A DNA stretch of 64,000 bases from CALBTQ01 sp036725605 (lineage in GTDB: Bacteria > Lernaellota > Lernaellaia > Lernaellales > Lernaellaceae), in assembly GCA_036725605.1 (NCBI GenBank), contig DAIMDW010000026.1, positions 1-64,000 of the forward strand. The letters are read 5' to 3'. Shown piece by piece: positions 1 to 7,747 of this stretch. The position numbers and the translations under genes are program-made. The notes beneath the pieces are model-generated. The model saw only the letters and a program-made list of their open reading frames with translations, had not been told where the DNA came from and made no database searches. Numbering within the stretch: the stretch's first letter is position 1; each line of letters starts with the position of its first letter.

Positions 1-280
1 AGCACTGAAACACAATTAAAAAATTACCATCGAGAAAATCGACAGTCTCTTACGCCCCAGGCTACATTCTATCGCCTCTGGCGAGGCTTGCGGAAAACCT
101 AATCTTCAAGCCCCGCCAGGGGCGACAGAGGGCAGCCCGGTGCGTGAGCGCCGGGCAAAAAAAGCCCGTTTTTTTCTAAGCCCCAGAGGGGCGATTGGTC
201 AGTAGCGAAGGGCGAAGCCCTGGAAGTCGCACCCGTTCGCAGAATGCAGCTACGAAATATGACTTTGGTTCATGCGATGT
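1..280. repeat. Repeat-rich intergenic end, fragments of two dispersed families
   Basis: No gene is seen. Bases 38-49 (ATCGACAGTCTC) match the right terminal inverted repeat of the 161-bp element at 19698-19858, so an element of that family probably ends here and extends left of the window. Bases 108-165 match the interior of the same element (a GC-rich block with GCCCGG and CCGGGC arms). Bases 179-235 match the left arm of the larger foldback family seen at 49966-50415 and 56496-56991, with the shared core AGTAGCGAAGGGC. The similarities are seen directly; the grouping into mobile families is inferred. Confidence 0.6.
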
Positions 281-2014
281 TTAAAATCGGGGCCCCAACA
301 GCATGTCGCGGGCGGTGGCCAGGTAGTTGAAATTCGTGCCCAGGACCTTCCATTTGATTTCGTGCGGCGCGTTGACCGTGTCGGTCGACGCGGCGTCGGC
401 TTCGGTCTTGAGCATCGCCCGTTCGCGCGCGATACGTTCCGGATCGCCGCAGGCCAGCAGCTTGTCGAAGCGGTCCATCAGGTCAATCGCCCGCCCGATG
501 CGCTCGTCGACGTAGCGGTACGTCGCCTCGTCGATGAAGCCCTTCTCGTGCTTCAACTGATTCAGCCGCCGCCCGGCGCGGTAGGTCACGTCGACGAGTT
601 CGTCGCGCGTGAGCCACTGTGTTTCGTAGTTGAGCCCCTGCTTCCAGGTCGGCGCGCTGATCGCCGTGCGGTAGTCGGCGAACTTTTTGAAGAGAATCTT
701 GTAGCCGTACGCGTCGGGGTGCTCGTAGGCGAGGCTGCCCGGGTCCAGGAACGGCGCGAGCGGACTGATGAACGTGAACAGCCGTTGGTCGAAACGGTCC
801 ATCAACTCGCCGGCCCACTCGACGGTGTCCATCACCGACGCGGGCGTCTGGCCCGGCAGGCCGATCATAAAATAGATGTCGAACTTGCCCGCGCCGTTGC
901 CCAGCGCGTGGCCGATCATCTCCACCACCTGCGCCGACGCGTACTTCTTGCCGCCGCGTTTGCGCACGGCGTCGTCGTGCGTTTCCGGCGACATCTCGAA
1001 GTTGAAGTTGGGCACACTGTCGGCGATCTTGCGGAAGTACTCGGCCGGCGCGGCGTCGAACAGTTCGAAGATTGTGTTGTTGCGGATGTCGTGACGGCGC
1101 AGACCGTCCAGGATCGTGTGCGCGTATTGCGGTCCGGCCTGGTTGAGGTCGCCGATGAAAAACAGCGGCCCGTTGGTGTAGCGCGCCAGCCGCGCCGCGT
1201 CGCGCACGATCAGCTCCGGCGGACGAAACGCGGTGCATTCGCGCCCGGCGTATTCCTTCACCGCCGGCCCGGCGCCGCCGCAAATCGCACAGCGCTCGTT
1301 GCAGCCCTTGTTGGTCATGATCGCGGTGATCGGGTACGTCCACCAATCGTGGAACGGGATCTGCGACGTGATCGAGGCGAACTTCATGCTCATCTTGAAC
1401 ATGTTCAGGTAGTTGTTGCCCCAGCGGTCGAGCACCACCGGCGCGTTGGTCAGCGCGTTGATGCGCGTCGCGCCGTGACGGTCCTTCCAGGTGAGGTTGG
1501 GAATCTCGCTCAGGCGCTGCTCGCCGATATCGCGTTGCGCCAGCGCGCGCATGAGCATCCCCACCGGCACTTCGGTCGAATCGCCGCGAAACACGTAATC
1601 GAAGCAGTCCAGCTCGATCAGCTCTTCGTGAAAATAGGTCGACGCCCACCCGCCGACGATCACCGGCAGGTGCGGATGATGCTTCTTGACCAGCCGCGCG
1701 ATTTCCACCGCGCCGTGCGCATGCGGCAGCCAGTGCAGATCGACGCCGAAGGCCAGCCGCGGCCGCAACCCGGCGATGAACTTTTCCGCGTCGAAGCGCG
1801 GCGAGGCGAGCATGCGGTAGGCGAGGTTGACCACGCGCGTTTCCAGCCCGAGCGTCAGCAGGTATTCGGCGATGGTCGTGAAGCCGACCGGGTACATCTC
1901 ATACACCGGCAGCGAGGGAATCACGTCGGCGATCGGCCCGTAGAGAATCGTCTGCTGGCGAAAATCGTACACGCTCGGCGCGTGCAGCAATATCAGATCG
2001 GGACGAACGAACAT
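281..2014 (-). CDS. B12-binding domain / radical SAM protein
   Basis: A 577-residue radical SAM protein. The N-terminal ~160 residues look like a Rossmann-type B12-binding domain (LILLHAPSVYDF, then LPVIVGGWAS). The 4Fe-4S motif is CNERCAIC, CX3CX2C at about residues 238, 242 and 245. Downstream it has radical SAM barrel features such as NFEMSPETHD and FMIGLPGQT. Such proteins use S-adenosylmethionine and cobalamin for methylations or rearrangements; the substrate cannot be told. I chose the ATG at 2014 because GGAG lies 7 nt upstream; a TTG eight codons earlier is possible but lacks a site. It is isolated between repeat-rich gaps, so context does not help. Confidence 0.85.
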   Translation of the reverse strand: MFVRPDLILLHAPSVYDFRQQTILYGPIADVIPSLPVYEMYPVGFTTIAEYLLTLGLETRVVNLAYRMLASPRFDAEKFIAGLRPRLAFGVDLHWLPHAHGAVEIARLVKKHHPHLPVIVGGWASTYFHEELIELDCFDYVFRGDSTEVPVGMLMRALAQRDIGEQRLSEIPNLTWKDRHGATRINALTNAPVVLDRWGNNYLNMFKMSMKFASITSQIPFHDWWTYPITAIMTNKGCNERCAICGGAGPAVKEYAGRECTAFRPPELIVRDAARLARYTNGPLFFIGDLNQAGPQYAHTILDGLRRHDIRNNTIFELFDAAPAEYFRKIADSVPNFNFEMSPETHDDAVRKRGGKKYASAQVVEMIGHALGNGAGKFDIYFMIGLPGQTPASVMDTVEWAGELMDRFDQRLFTFISPLAPFLDPGSLAYEHPDAYGYKILFKKFADYRTAISAPTWKQGLNYETQWLTRDELVDVTYRAGRRLNQLKHEKGFIDEATYRYVDERIGRAIDLMDRFDKLLACGDPERIARERAMLKTEADAASTDTVNAPHEIKWKVLGTNFNYLATARDMLLGPRF

Positions 2015-2038
2015 GCCGGGCTCCAAAAGGTTTAACAA

Positions 2039-2639
2039 CCTATCTTAAGGGTGCCACGGTCTTGTTCCGCAGGAACATGGCCGTGCGTGGTCCAGAAAAA
2101 TCATCGGTCCAGGGATGATCCCTGGCCGGCCCCTCTCCCACAGGAAGAGGGTCGGGCGCAGCCCGGGGTGAGGGACTTCCCCTTCACCAGGGGGTTGCCC
2201 TTCCCTGGTCATCCTCGGGCTTGACCCGGGGATCCAGGATTCCAATTGCTTCCTGACCTTTATAATGTCAGGAAAGGTATCTCATTCCTGGATTCCCGCC
2301 TGCGCGGGAATGACAAAACCGGCACCCCGGGGAACGACAACTGTGTCATCTCGACCGGAGCGACCCTGTCCGCCGTAGCCTTGGCGAAGGCGGAAGCGAA
2401 GTGGAGAGATCCCTCTGTTTCATCAACGAAAAGGGATTCCTTCCGGGATAAACCGGGACACGCAACGAGTACATGTCCCTGGGTTTGTCCTAATCGTCGC
2501 GCTGCCGCGCGTCTCCGTCGGAATGACCAAACCGGCACCCCGGAATATTCCCGTCTTGCCTCAAAGGTGCGCCATTATGCGGGTTGCGGCGATTTCAGGC
2601 AAGGCGGAAAGAGAATGCACGGAGTCGCAATTTGTCGTT
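2039..2639. repeat. 600-bp gap filled with dispersed repeats, no gene
   Basis: The gap holds pieces of several repeats that recur in the window. There is a block around 2130-2175 (GAGGGTCGGGCGCAGCCCGG core) also found at 10811-10856. A block around 2289-2410 contains CGCCTGCGCGGGAATGAC and CATCTCGACCGGAG and resembles 19500-19680. An imperfect hairpin at 2455-2479 (GGGACA...TGTCCC) resembles 27032-27056. Short open frames here are translations of repeat DNA on both strands and have no coding character. Confidence 0.6.
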
Positions 2640-2870
2640 TCAAATAATTAAATTCGGCGCGAAGATCGCCAACACGATCTTCATCAACAGGCCGACAGCC
2701 ACTGAAAAAGTTACGTTAACCATCGTTCCGGCTAAAAAGTACAGCGTGTTTCGCTTCATGTCCTCCTGACGCACAATCGCTTTAGCGGCGAAGATCAAGG
2801 CAAGTGCGGTGTAGGAACTCAAATACATAAACGTCAGAATAAGAAGATTTTCGCACTTGCCGATCACCAT
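2640..2870 (-). CDS. Small membrane protein, last gene of the SatD-type operon
   Basis: A 76-residue protein with two hydrophobic segments, about residues 9-32 and 43-72, so probably a two-pass inner-membrane protein. The connecting loop is charged (RQEDMKRN). The start ATG overlaps the stop of the upstream 51-residue protein by 7 bp, so the two are likely translationally coupled. Genes next to SatD homologues are often small membrane proteins, but I do not recognise a named family here. Function unknown. Confidence 0.6.
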   Translation of the reverse strand: MVIGKCENLLILTFMYLSSYTALALIFAAKAIVRQEDMKRNTLYFLAGTMVNVTFSVAVGLLMKIVLAIFAPNLII

Positions 2871-3019
2871 TCCGGTGTCGCGACTTTTTTGTCGACAACC
2901 AATTCGTCGGACGCGGAAATGCGACGAAGCACCCCATTCACCAATCGTCCGCTACTGCATAACAACACGGCATAAGCAATAACGACAATGAGTAAATGAA
3001 AAACATTGATCGGCGGCAT
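2864..3019 (-). CDS. Very small membrane protein in the SatD-type operon
   Basis: A 51-residue protein with one hydrophobic segment near the N-terminus (FHLLIVVIAYAVLLC) followed by a basic, then mixed-charge tail. The ATG at 3019 was chosen because GGAG lies 7 nt upstream; a longer frame starting at 3055 would run into the SatD coding region. It follows the SatD-like gene by 13 bp and overlaps the next gene by 7 bp. Function unknown; the operon position suggests a membrane partner of the SatD-like protein. Confidence 0.5.
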   Translation of the reverse strand: MPPINVFHLLIVVIAYAVLLCSSGRLVNGVLRRISASDELVVDKKVATPEW

Positions 3020-3032
3020 TGCGGCTCTCCAA

Positions 3033-3668
3033 TCACCGGGAATAAAGACTCTCAATTGCCTTATGCAATCGATCTTCCATTATTATTATCTCATAAGCTC
3101 CGATTGCCCTCAAGCTGGCGGACACTGCGGGTTGGCTGATGCCCAATCGCCCGGCCACCTCAACCTGATTCTCCATTTTTTGATACAAACGAAAAATCGC
3201 CATCTGTTTTTCTGTCCACTTCGCTTGTATCGACAAGAGAAGATTGATCTGGTTTTCCACCAGCCGATCCACCTGGCCCCGATCGCATTCGAGGCCGAAC
3301 GGCAGCATCGAGTCCTTCAATTCCGCCATGATATCGGCGGCACGATGAAATGCCGGCCCGTCCATCGCCGCCACATCCCGCGAGGCGACGCCGACGTCGA
3401 TGATCCCTTCGACAACAACATAACGCGCCCTGAAGGGATGAAGCGTTTGCGCGATCTTGCCAACCAGCGAATACAAGAAGGTCGGCCGTATGGTCACCAA
3501 ACCGAACTCGTCTTTCCCTTTGATCATTTTAAAGGGCGCTTTGAGGTCTTTGCGAAATTCCCTGTTTATCTCTTTTTTTATGGACGCCAATTTATCCAAC
3601 AACGGATCGATTTCACCTGTTACTTTTCGCGAGGCAATCACATCGCCCAACAAAACCAATGCTTTCAT
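3033..3668 (-). CDS. SatD-family protein with C-terminal helix-turn-helix
   Basis: A 211-residue protein. The opening VLLGDVIASRKV is typical of the SatD family, named from the Streptococcus mutans acid-tolerance locus; biochemical function in the family is poorly known. The C-terminal ~60 residues form a winged or tetra-helical HTH (VAGRLGISQPAVSASLRAI), suggesting DNA binding. It is the first gene of a three-gene minus-strand operon with two small membrane proteins. Upstream lies a sigma70-like promoter with a perfect 12-bp inverted repeat at 3680-3691 / 3715-3726, a plausible autoregulatory operator. The start ATG follows GAGGATTCG. Confidence 0.75.
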   Translation of the reverse strand: MKALVLLGDVIASRKVTGEIDPLLDKLASIKKEINREFRKDLKAPFKMIKGKDEFGLVTIRPTFLYSLVGKIAQTLHPFRARYVVVEGIIDVGVASRDVAAMDGPAFHRAADIMAELKDSMLPFGLECDRGQVDRLVENQINLLLSIQAKWTEKQMAIFRLYQKMENQVEVAGRLGISQPAVSASLRAIGAYEIIIMEDRLHKAIESLYSR

Positions 3669-3679
3669 CGAATCCTCGT

Positions 3680-3733
3680 ATAAGCAATAATACTTATGTT
3701 TTTCATATATAACAATTATTGCTTATATGTCAA
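3680..3733 (-). promoter_or_regulatory. satD-type promoter with paired operator arms
   Basis: Read on the minus strand, TTGACA (3728-3733) is followed after 16 bp by TATATA (3706-3711). A perfect inverted repeat, ATAAGCAATAAT at 3680-3691 and ATTATTGCTTAT at 3715-3726, places one arm entirely between the -35 and -10 boxes and the other in the early transcribed leader. That layout is typical of a repressor-controlled promoter. The obvious candidate regulator is the HTH of the SatD-like protein encoded directly downstream (inference). Confidence 0.7.
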
Positions 3734-3749
3734 GCGCCGGCCGAAAAAC

Positions 3750-5201
3750 TCACCCCTCCCCCATCTCCTGTTTGACGATCTCGACGACCGGGTCGGCGGG
3801 GGGCAGGTTTTGCAGCAAGCGTTGGTAGAGCGCGTGGGCGCCGGCCGGGTCCTTCAGCCGCTTGGCGCGCAGGCGGGCGGCCTCGAGCAGCGCCTTGACG
3901 GCCTGCGGGCCCGCCTGACCGGCCGCGCGTTCGTACAGGGCCACCGCGCGTTCGTTGTTCCAGTTGTCCTTGTAAAACTGCGCCAGGCGCAACAGCGTCG
4001 TCGCGGGCGGCTGATAATCGGCCACCATCGCGTCGGTTTCCATCAGCACCTCGGCGGCCAGACGCGGATTGTCGACCTCGACCAGATAGCGCATGAAATC
4101 ATCCGCCTCGGCCTTGGCCGCTACGTGCTCGCCGCGATCGAGCAGGCCGCGCAGCACCTCCAGCCGTTGCGCCGCGCTCAGCGGCCCGGTCGGCTCGCCG
4201 AAATCGGGCGGACGCGTCAACGGAATGTATTCGCCGCGTTTGAACTTCTCCAGGTCCTCCTCGTCCTCCTCGCGGATCGTCTTGTCGCCGAAGCCGACGA
4301 TCCGCAGCGCGACCGCCGCCAGCAAGCCGAAGGCAAAACCGCCGATGTGCGCCCAGTAAGCGACGCGATGCACGTCTTCCGCGCCCAGCGCCACGTAGAA
4401 AATCTGGATGAACAGCCACAACGGCAGCACCACGAGCGACGGTAGCATTTTCGTGCCCATGCGCACGTGCCAATAAAGCCAGATGAAATATGCGAAGTTG
4501 ATTTTGATGCGATAGAAGCGGAACAAAAACGCGCCCATCAACCCGGCGACCGCCCCCGACGCGCCGATCACCGGCACGTTCATCCCGGGGTGCATCAGCA
4601 CGTGCGTCAGGCCGCCGGCGATCCCCGCCAGCAGATAAACGCCGGTGAACATCGCCGGACCCCACACGCCTTCGAGCGCAAAGCCGACGAGGAACAGAAA
4701 CAGGAGATTGAAAATCAGGTGCGACAGCGAACCGTGCATAAACATCGAAGTGATCACCGCGACCGGCGTGGGCCGCGCGGGAATCAATCCGTAGCGCTGC
4801 AGGAGAAACCGCTCCTGCATTTCGACTTTCAGCCGCGCGAGTTCCTGAAATCGCGCGAAGAGCGGATCGTCGGCCGGCACGGCTTTTCCCGCCGCAAAGG
4901 CCTGCCAGTAATCCTCGATGTTCTTGCCGAGCTTTCTGTAAACCTCGTTCCAGTTGCCGGCGTCCTTGTCGATCAGCGCGGTGACCAGCCCGTCCTTCTT
5001 CTTTTCGTGGTATTGCAAATAGACCTGCACCTTGAGGTGCTCAAGCTGCTCGTCAAGCTGCCGCTCCTGCCGCACCTGCCGCACCATGATCGCCTGCGTA
5101 CCGGCAAAAACCAACACGCACAGCACGATCAACGCGATGGTCACATAAGGAAACCGGCGGACCGCGCTCTCTTCGTGACCAATGGGGAAAAAGAAAAACA
5201 T
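3750..5201 (-). CDS. Rhomboid-family serine protease with C-terminal TPR-like region
   Basis: A 483-residue intramembrane protease. The catalytic dyad is visible: Ser215 in GASGAVAG and His285 in WAHIGGFAFG. HGSLSHLIFN (about 156-165) is the usual first-loop/TM motif. TM1 is at about 18-38, followed by an unusual ~100-residue charged, helical insertion before the core. The tail after residue ~310 is soluble, with helical repeats resembling TPR (residues ~340-470). It lies 12 bp downstream of a zinc-ribbon/propeller protein and is probably co-transcribed, suggesting a functional pair. Rhomboids cleave membrane proteins within or near the bilayer; the substrate is unknown. Confidence 0.88.
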   Translation of the reverse strand: MFFFFPIGHEESAVRRFPYVTIALIVLCVLVFAGTQAIMVRQVRQERQLDEQLEHLKVQVYLQYHEKKKDGLVTALIDKDAGNWNEVYRKLGKNIEDYWQAFAAGKAVPADDPLFARFQELARLKVEMQERFLLQRYGLIPARPTPVAVITSMFMHGSLSHLIFNLLFLFLVGFALEGVWGPAMFTGVYLLAGIAGGLTHVLMHPGMNVPVIGASGAVAGLMGAFLFRFYRIKINFAYFIWLYWHVRMGTKMLPSLVVLPLWLFIQIFYVALGAEDVHRVAYWAHIGGFAFGLLAAVALRIVGFGDKTIREEDEEDLEKFKRGEYIPLTRPPDFGEPTGPLSAAQRLEVLRGLLDRGEHVAAKAEADDFMRYLVEVDNPRLAAEVLMETDAMVADYQPPATTLLRLAQFYKDNWNNERAVALYERAAGQAGPQAVKALLEAARLRAKRLKDPAGAHALYQRLLQNLPPADPVVEIVKQEMGEG

Positions 5202-5213
5202 CGGCGTACTTCC

Positions 5214-6875
5214 CTAGTACTTCATCGCCCAGATCTCGCGACGGAAATCCATGTACATGACTTCAAAGGCCAGGACCTTGCCGTCCGGCGAAAACACGGG
5301 ATTCTTTTTGAAGGGATGGCGGGCCGTATCCAACCGGTGCAAATCGCTGCCGTCGGCGTCGACGACAAAGATGTCGGAAACGTAATTTTTGTTGGCCGGC
5401 ACGAACAGGCTCATGCCCGACGGCATGCCGGTCGCCGGTCCGTCGACCGATCCGGTCGGCGGCGGGAAAAAGCCCTCGAAGGCCAGCGTCTTGCCGTTGG
5501 GCGCCCAGCAATACGCGCCGAACATCTCGTATTGGCTGCCCGGCGTCAGCAGCTTGACCTGATTGTCGCCGTCGCGGCTCATGACCACCAGCGTGTTGCC
5601 GCCCTCGCCGTCCTCGGTATAGGTCAGCGCGGTGATGCCCTGCCCGTCGGGCCTGTACATGGGCGTGCGGAAATCGCCGGTCTGACTCAGGCGAACCGTC
5701 GCGTCGGAAATGAAGTCGTAGCGGTAGATGTCCCCGGCGAACAAATAGCGCCGTTGGGCTTTCTCCGCGTTTTCGATGTAGTCGGCGTCGATATCGCCGC
5801 TGATCAAAAACCGGTACATCCACCGTTCCTTGGCCTGATACACCAATTCCTGTTCGGTGGGCGACCAACTCGGGTTCGAACAGTCCAGGTCGCTGATCCT
5901 GTTGTCGAGTTTCGAATCGACGTTGAGCAGATACAGGCCGTTTTGCTCGGGCCGGCTCCAGTTGGTGCGCACATACGCCAGAAACGCGCCGTCGTGCGAC
6001 CAGGCGAAATCGCGGCCGTCGACCAGCTTGCGGGGCTCGCCGCCGTTGATCGAAACCGAGTAAATGGTGTACGCACTCTTGCCGACGTCCTCGAACTGAT
6101 AGGCGACATAGGTCAACTCGTCGTGTCGCGGCCGCCAGGCGAACTCCACGCCCTCGTTCCGGCCGGCGGCGATCTTCACCACGCGTTCGCCCTTGCCGCG
6201 CAACGTCTTGACCATCAGCCAGGTTTCGCCCTTGGGCTTTTGTCCGGTCAACTGATCGACCATGCCGAACAACGTAAAGCGCGGCTGATCGAGATAGGCG
6301 ACCATCGATCCGTCGGAAGAAAATTTCGGGTTGATCGTCTCGCGGTCGCCCTCCACCGGAGCCAGGCAGAAGACGCCGGGCATAAACAAACTCTTGAGCA
6401 GCATCGCCGCCAGCACCACCGCCAACACCGCCGCCCCGATGCCCACGTAGCGCGTGTAACGCTTCGTTTGCGCCTGGCTCTTTTCGATCTGCATCGTGCG
6501 CGCCTTGTCGGGCGGACGACCGTCGACAAGCAACTGTAGCTTCTGTTTTAAAAACTTGTTGGCCGGATCCAGCGCGATCGCCTTTTCCAGGTACTCGACC
6601 GCGAACTCCTTTTGCTGCAGATCCTTATACAGATTGGCCAGTTGCAGGCAGACGCCCACCGCGTCCGGCCGTCGCTCGTGCTCGGCTTCCAGATCCTGCA
6701 ACTGCTGCCGCACGGCCTCGGGCTGCGCTTCGATCATCTGCGCCTTGGCCCGCTTTTTGTCGCGCTCCTGACGCACGCCGGCCATCACCGCGCCGCATTG
6801 GGCGCACTCGGTCGCCGAGGGGGAATTGGGCGCACCGCAGGATTGGCATAGAACTGTTTCCTGGTCGTGGCTCAT
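5214..6875 (-). CDS. Zinc ribbon - TPR - membrane anchor - beta-propeller protein
   Basis: A 553-residue protein of modular build. An N-terminal zinc ribbon has cysteines 10, 13, 24 and 27. Charged helices and a TPR-like segment follow (72-106), then one membrane helix (143-164). The C-terminal ~380 residues form a TolB/WD40-like propeller with repeated blades such as FSSDGSMVAYLD, WSHDGAFLAYV and FSPDGKVLAFEV. The ribbon should be cytoplasmic and the propeller periplasmic. It is the first gene of an operon with the rhomboid protease, so a sensing or substrate-presenting role is possible but inferred. Role unknown. Confidence 0.75.
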   Translation of the reverse strand: MSHDQETVLCQSCGAPNSPSATECAQCGAVMAGVRQERDKKRAKAQMIEAQPEAVRQQLQDLEAEHERRPDAVGVCLQLANLYKDLQQKEFAVEYLEKAIALDPANKFLKQKLQLLVDGRPPDKARTMQIEKSQAQTKRYTRYVGIGAAVLAVVLAAMLLKSLFMPGVFCLAPVEGDRETINPKFSSDGSMVAYLDQPRFTLFGMVDQLTGQKPKGETWLMVKTLRGKGERVVKIAAGRNEGVEFAWRPRHDELTYVAYQFEDVGKSAYTIYSVSINGGEPRKLVDGRDFAWSHDGAFLAYVRTNWSRPEQNGLYLLNVDSKLDNRISDLDCSNPSWSPTEQELVYQAKERWMYRFLISGDIDADYIENAEKAQRRYLFAGDIYRYDFISDATVRLSQTGDFRTPMYRPDGQGITALTYTEDGEGGNTLVVMSRDGDNQVKLLTPGSQYEMFGAYCWAPNGKTLAFEGFFPPPTGSVDGPATGMPSGMSLFVPANKNYVSDIFVVDADGSDLHRLDTARHPFKKNPVFSPDGKVLAFEVMYMDFRREIWAMKY

Positions 6876-6900
6876 CGATCCTCCCCTCGTAGATCAAAAT

Positions 6901-6930
6901 ATCTTAGCACAGCCCGTGGCGACAAGTCAA
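6901..6930 (-). promoter_or_regulatory. Probable sigma70 promoter of the propeller-rhomboid operon
   Basis: On the minus strand TTGACT (6925-6930) and TAAGAT (6901-6906) are separated by 18 bp, just upstream of the GGGGAGG ribosome site of the 553-residue protein. Confidence 0.5.
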
Positions 6931-7089
6931 ACAAGAAGAGAATTCACCGTCCAACCGATTGATATCGAACCTCTTTTGCCGACGCAAGGCCCGGCGGGAT
7001 TTTTCCCGGGTGTTTATGGATTTTCAGGAATAATCGAGGATGCGCAAACGCGCGCGTACGCGCTATGGCGGCGATAAAATGGGGTCGAT

Positions 7090-7293
7090 CTACTTCTGGT
7101 CGTATACGGCGGCTTTCGTGCGTATCCGATATAGATCCAAGTGATTTTCCGTGGTGCGAACGTCCATTCCTTCCAAACCGATCGTCGCGATGTCGAGTCG
7201 ATTGGATTTCGCCTGATCGATCACTTGGCGAATAGCATCGGCCCAGCCCAAGGGAGATTCCCCGACCAATTCGATGGTTCTGGTTTCGGCCAT
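7090..7293 (-). CDS. Dodecin-like small protein
   Basis: A 67-residue protein. Its opening (TRTIELVGESPLGWADAIRQ) matches the dodecin pattern of a first beta strand, a serine-rich turn and a long helix, and the length fits (dodecins are about 65-72 residues). Dodecins are dodecameric flavin or CoA storage proteins. The region where the flavin-stacking Trp of archaeal dodecin sits reads ATIGLEGMDV, with no Trp, so ligand binding may differ. I start at the ATG at 7293, preceded by AAGGGA; an upstream ATG at 7335 lacks a site. Confidence 0.55.
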   Translation of the reverse strand: MAETRTIELVGESPLGWADAIRQVIDQAKSNRLDIATIGLEGMDVRTTENHLDLYRIRTKAAVYDQK

Positions 7294-7747
7294 GGCGTGT
7301 TCCCTTTCAGCGGCGTTCGTCTGCCTTTTGGACACGTTGTCGACGTTGCTTGTTCACCAGGCATTCGTTTTCGCTTCGTTTTGCAATAAAAGAACACTTT
7401 TTTTGCGAGATGTTCCGGCCGGTTTCCAATATATTTTTCTAATTCGTCAACCTGACCTGACCTGTCGTCTCATCCGCGATATGCATATACATTTACATTG
7501 CTTATATTTTACTACTGCGACCATCCAATTATATTTGTGTTCATTCGAGGCGTATTCGAATTATAATTCCACTCCTCGCCGGAAGCAAGAAATTTTTTCC
7601 ACAGCCTCTTAATTTTTGATTATAAATCAGTAACTTTCGCCGCACCGCGGCATTAATCGCCTTATTTTTCCCCTGGATAAATTCCCGGGTTTCCATTAGG
7701 CTTAATCCCCCGCGAAAAGGCGGGAGGCACGAACAGGGGAAATCGTC
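7294..7747. other. AT-rich intergenic region between divergent genes
   Basis: This 454-bp gap separates the minus-strand dodecin-like gene from the plus-strand lyase, so it should carry promoters in both directions, but I could not assign boxes with confidence. A small GC hairpin (CCGC, loop, GCGG near 7708-7726) sits just upstream of the lyase ribosome site AGGGGAA. Open frames here are not convincing. Confidence 0.4.

Noticed and set aside
272..2035. Long plus-strand open frame opposite the radical SAM gene
   Set aside because: Antisense shadow caused by GC-rich codon bias; composition is Arg/Val/His-rich without any domain, while the minus strand encodes a clear radical SAM protein.
2246..2769. 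Small ORFs in the repeat gap
   Set aside because: They translate dispersed repeats also present at 10.8 and 19.5 kb.
7274..7612. 112-codon plus-strand ORF
   Set aside because: Runs antisense to the dodecin-like gene and through AT-rich non-coding DNA; Cys/His/Leu-rich composition with no domain and no ribosome site.
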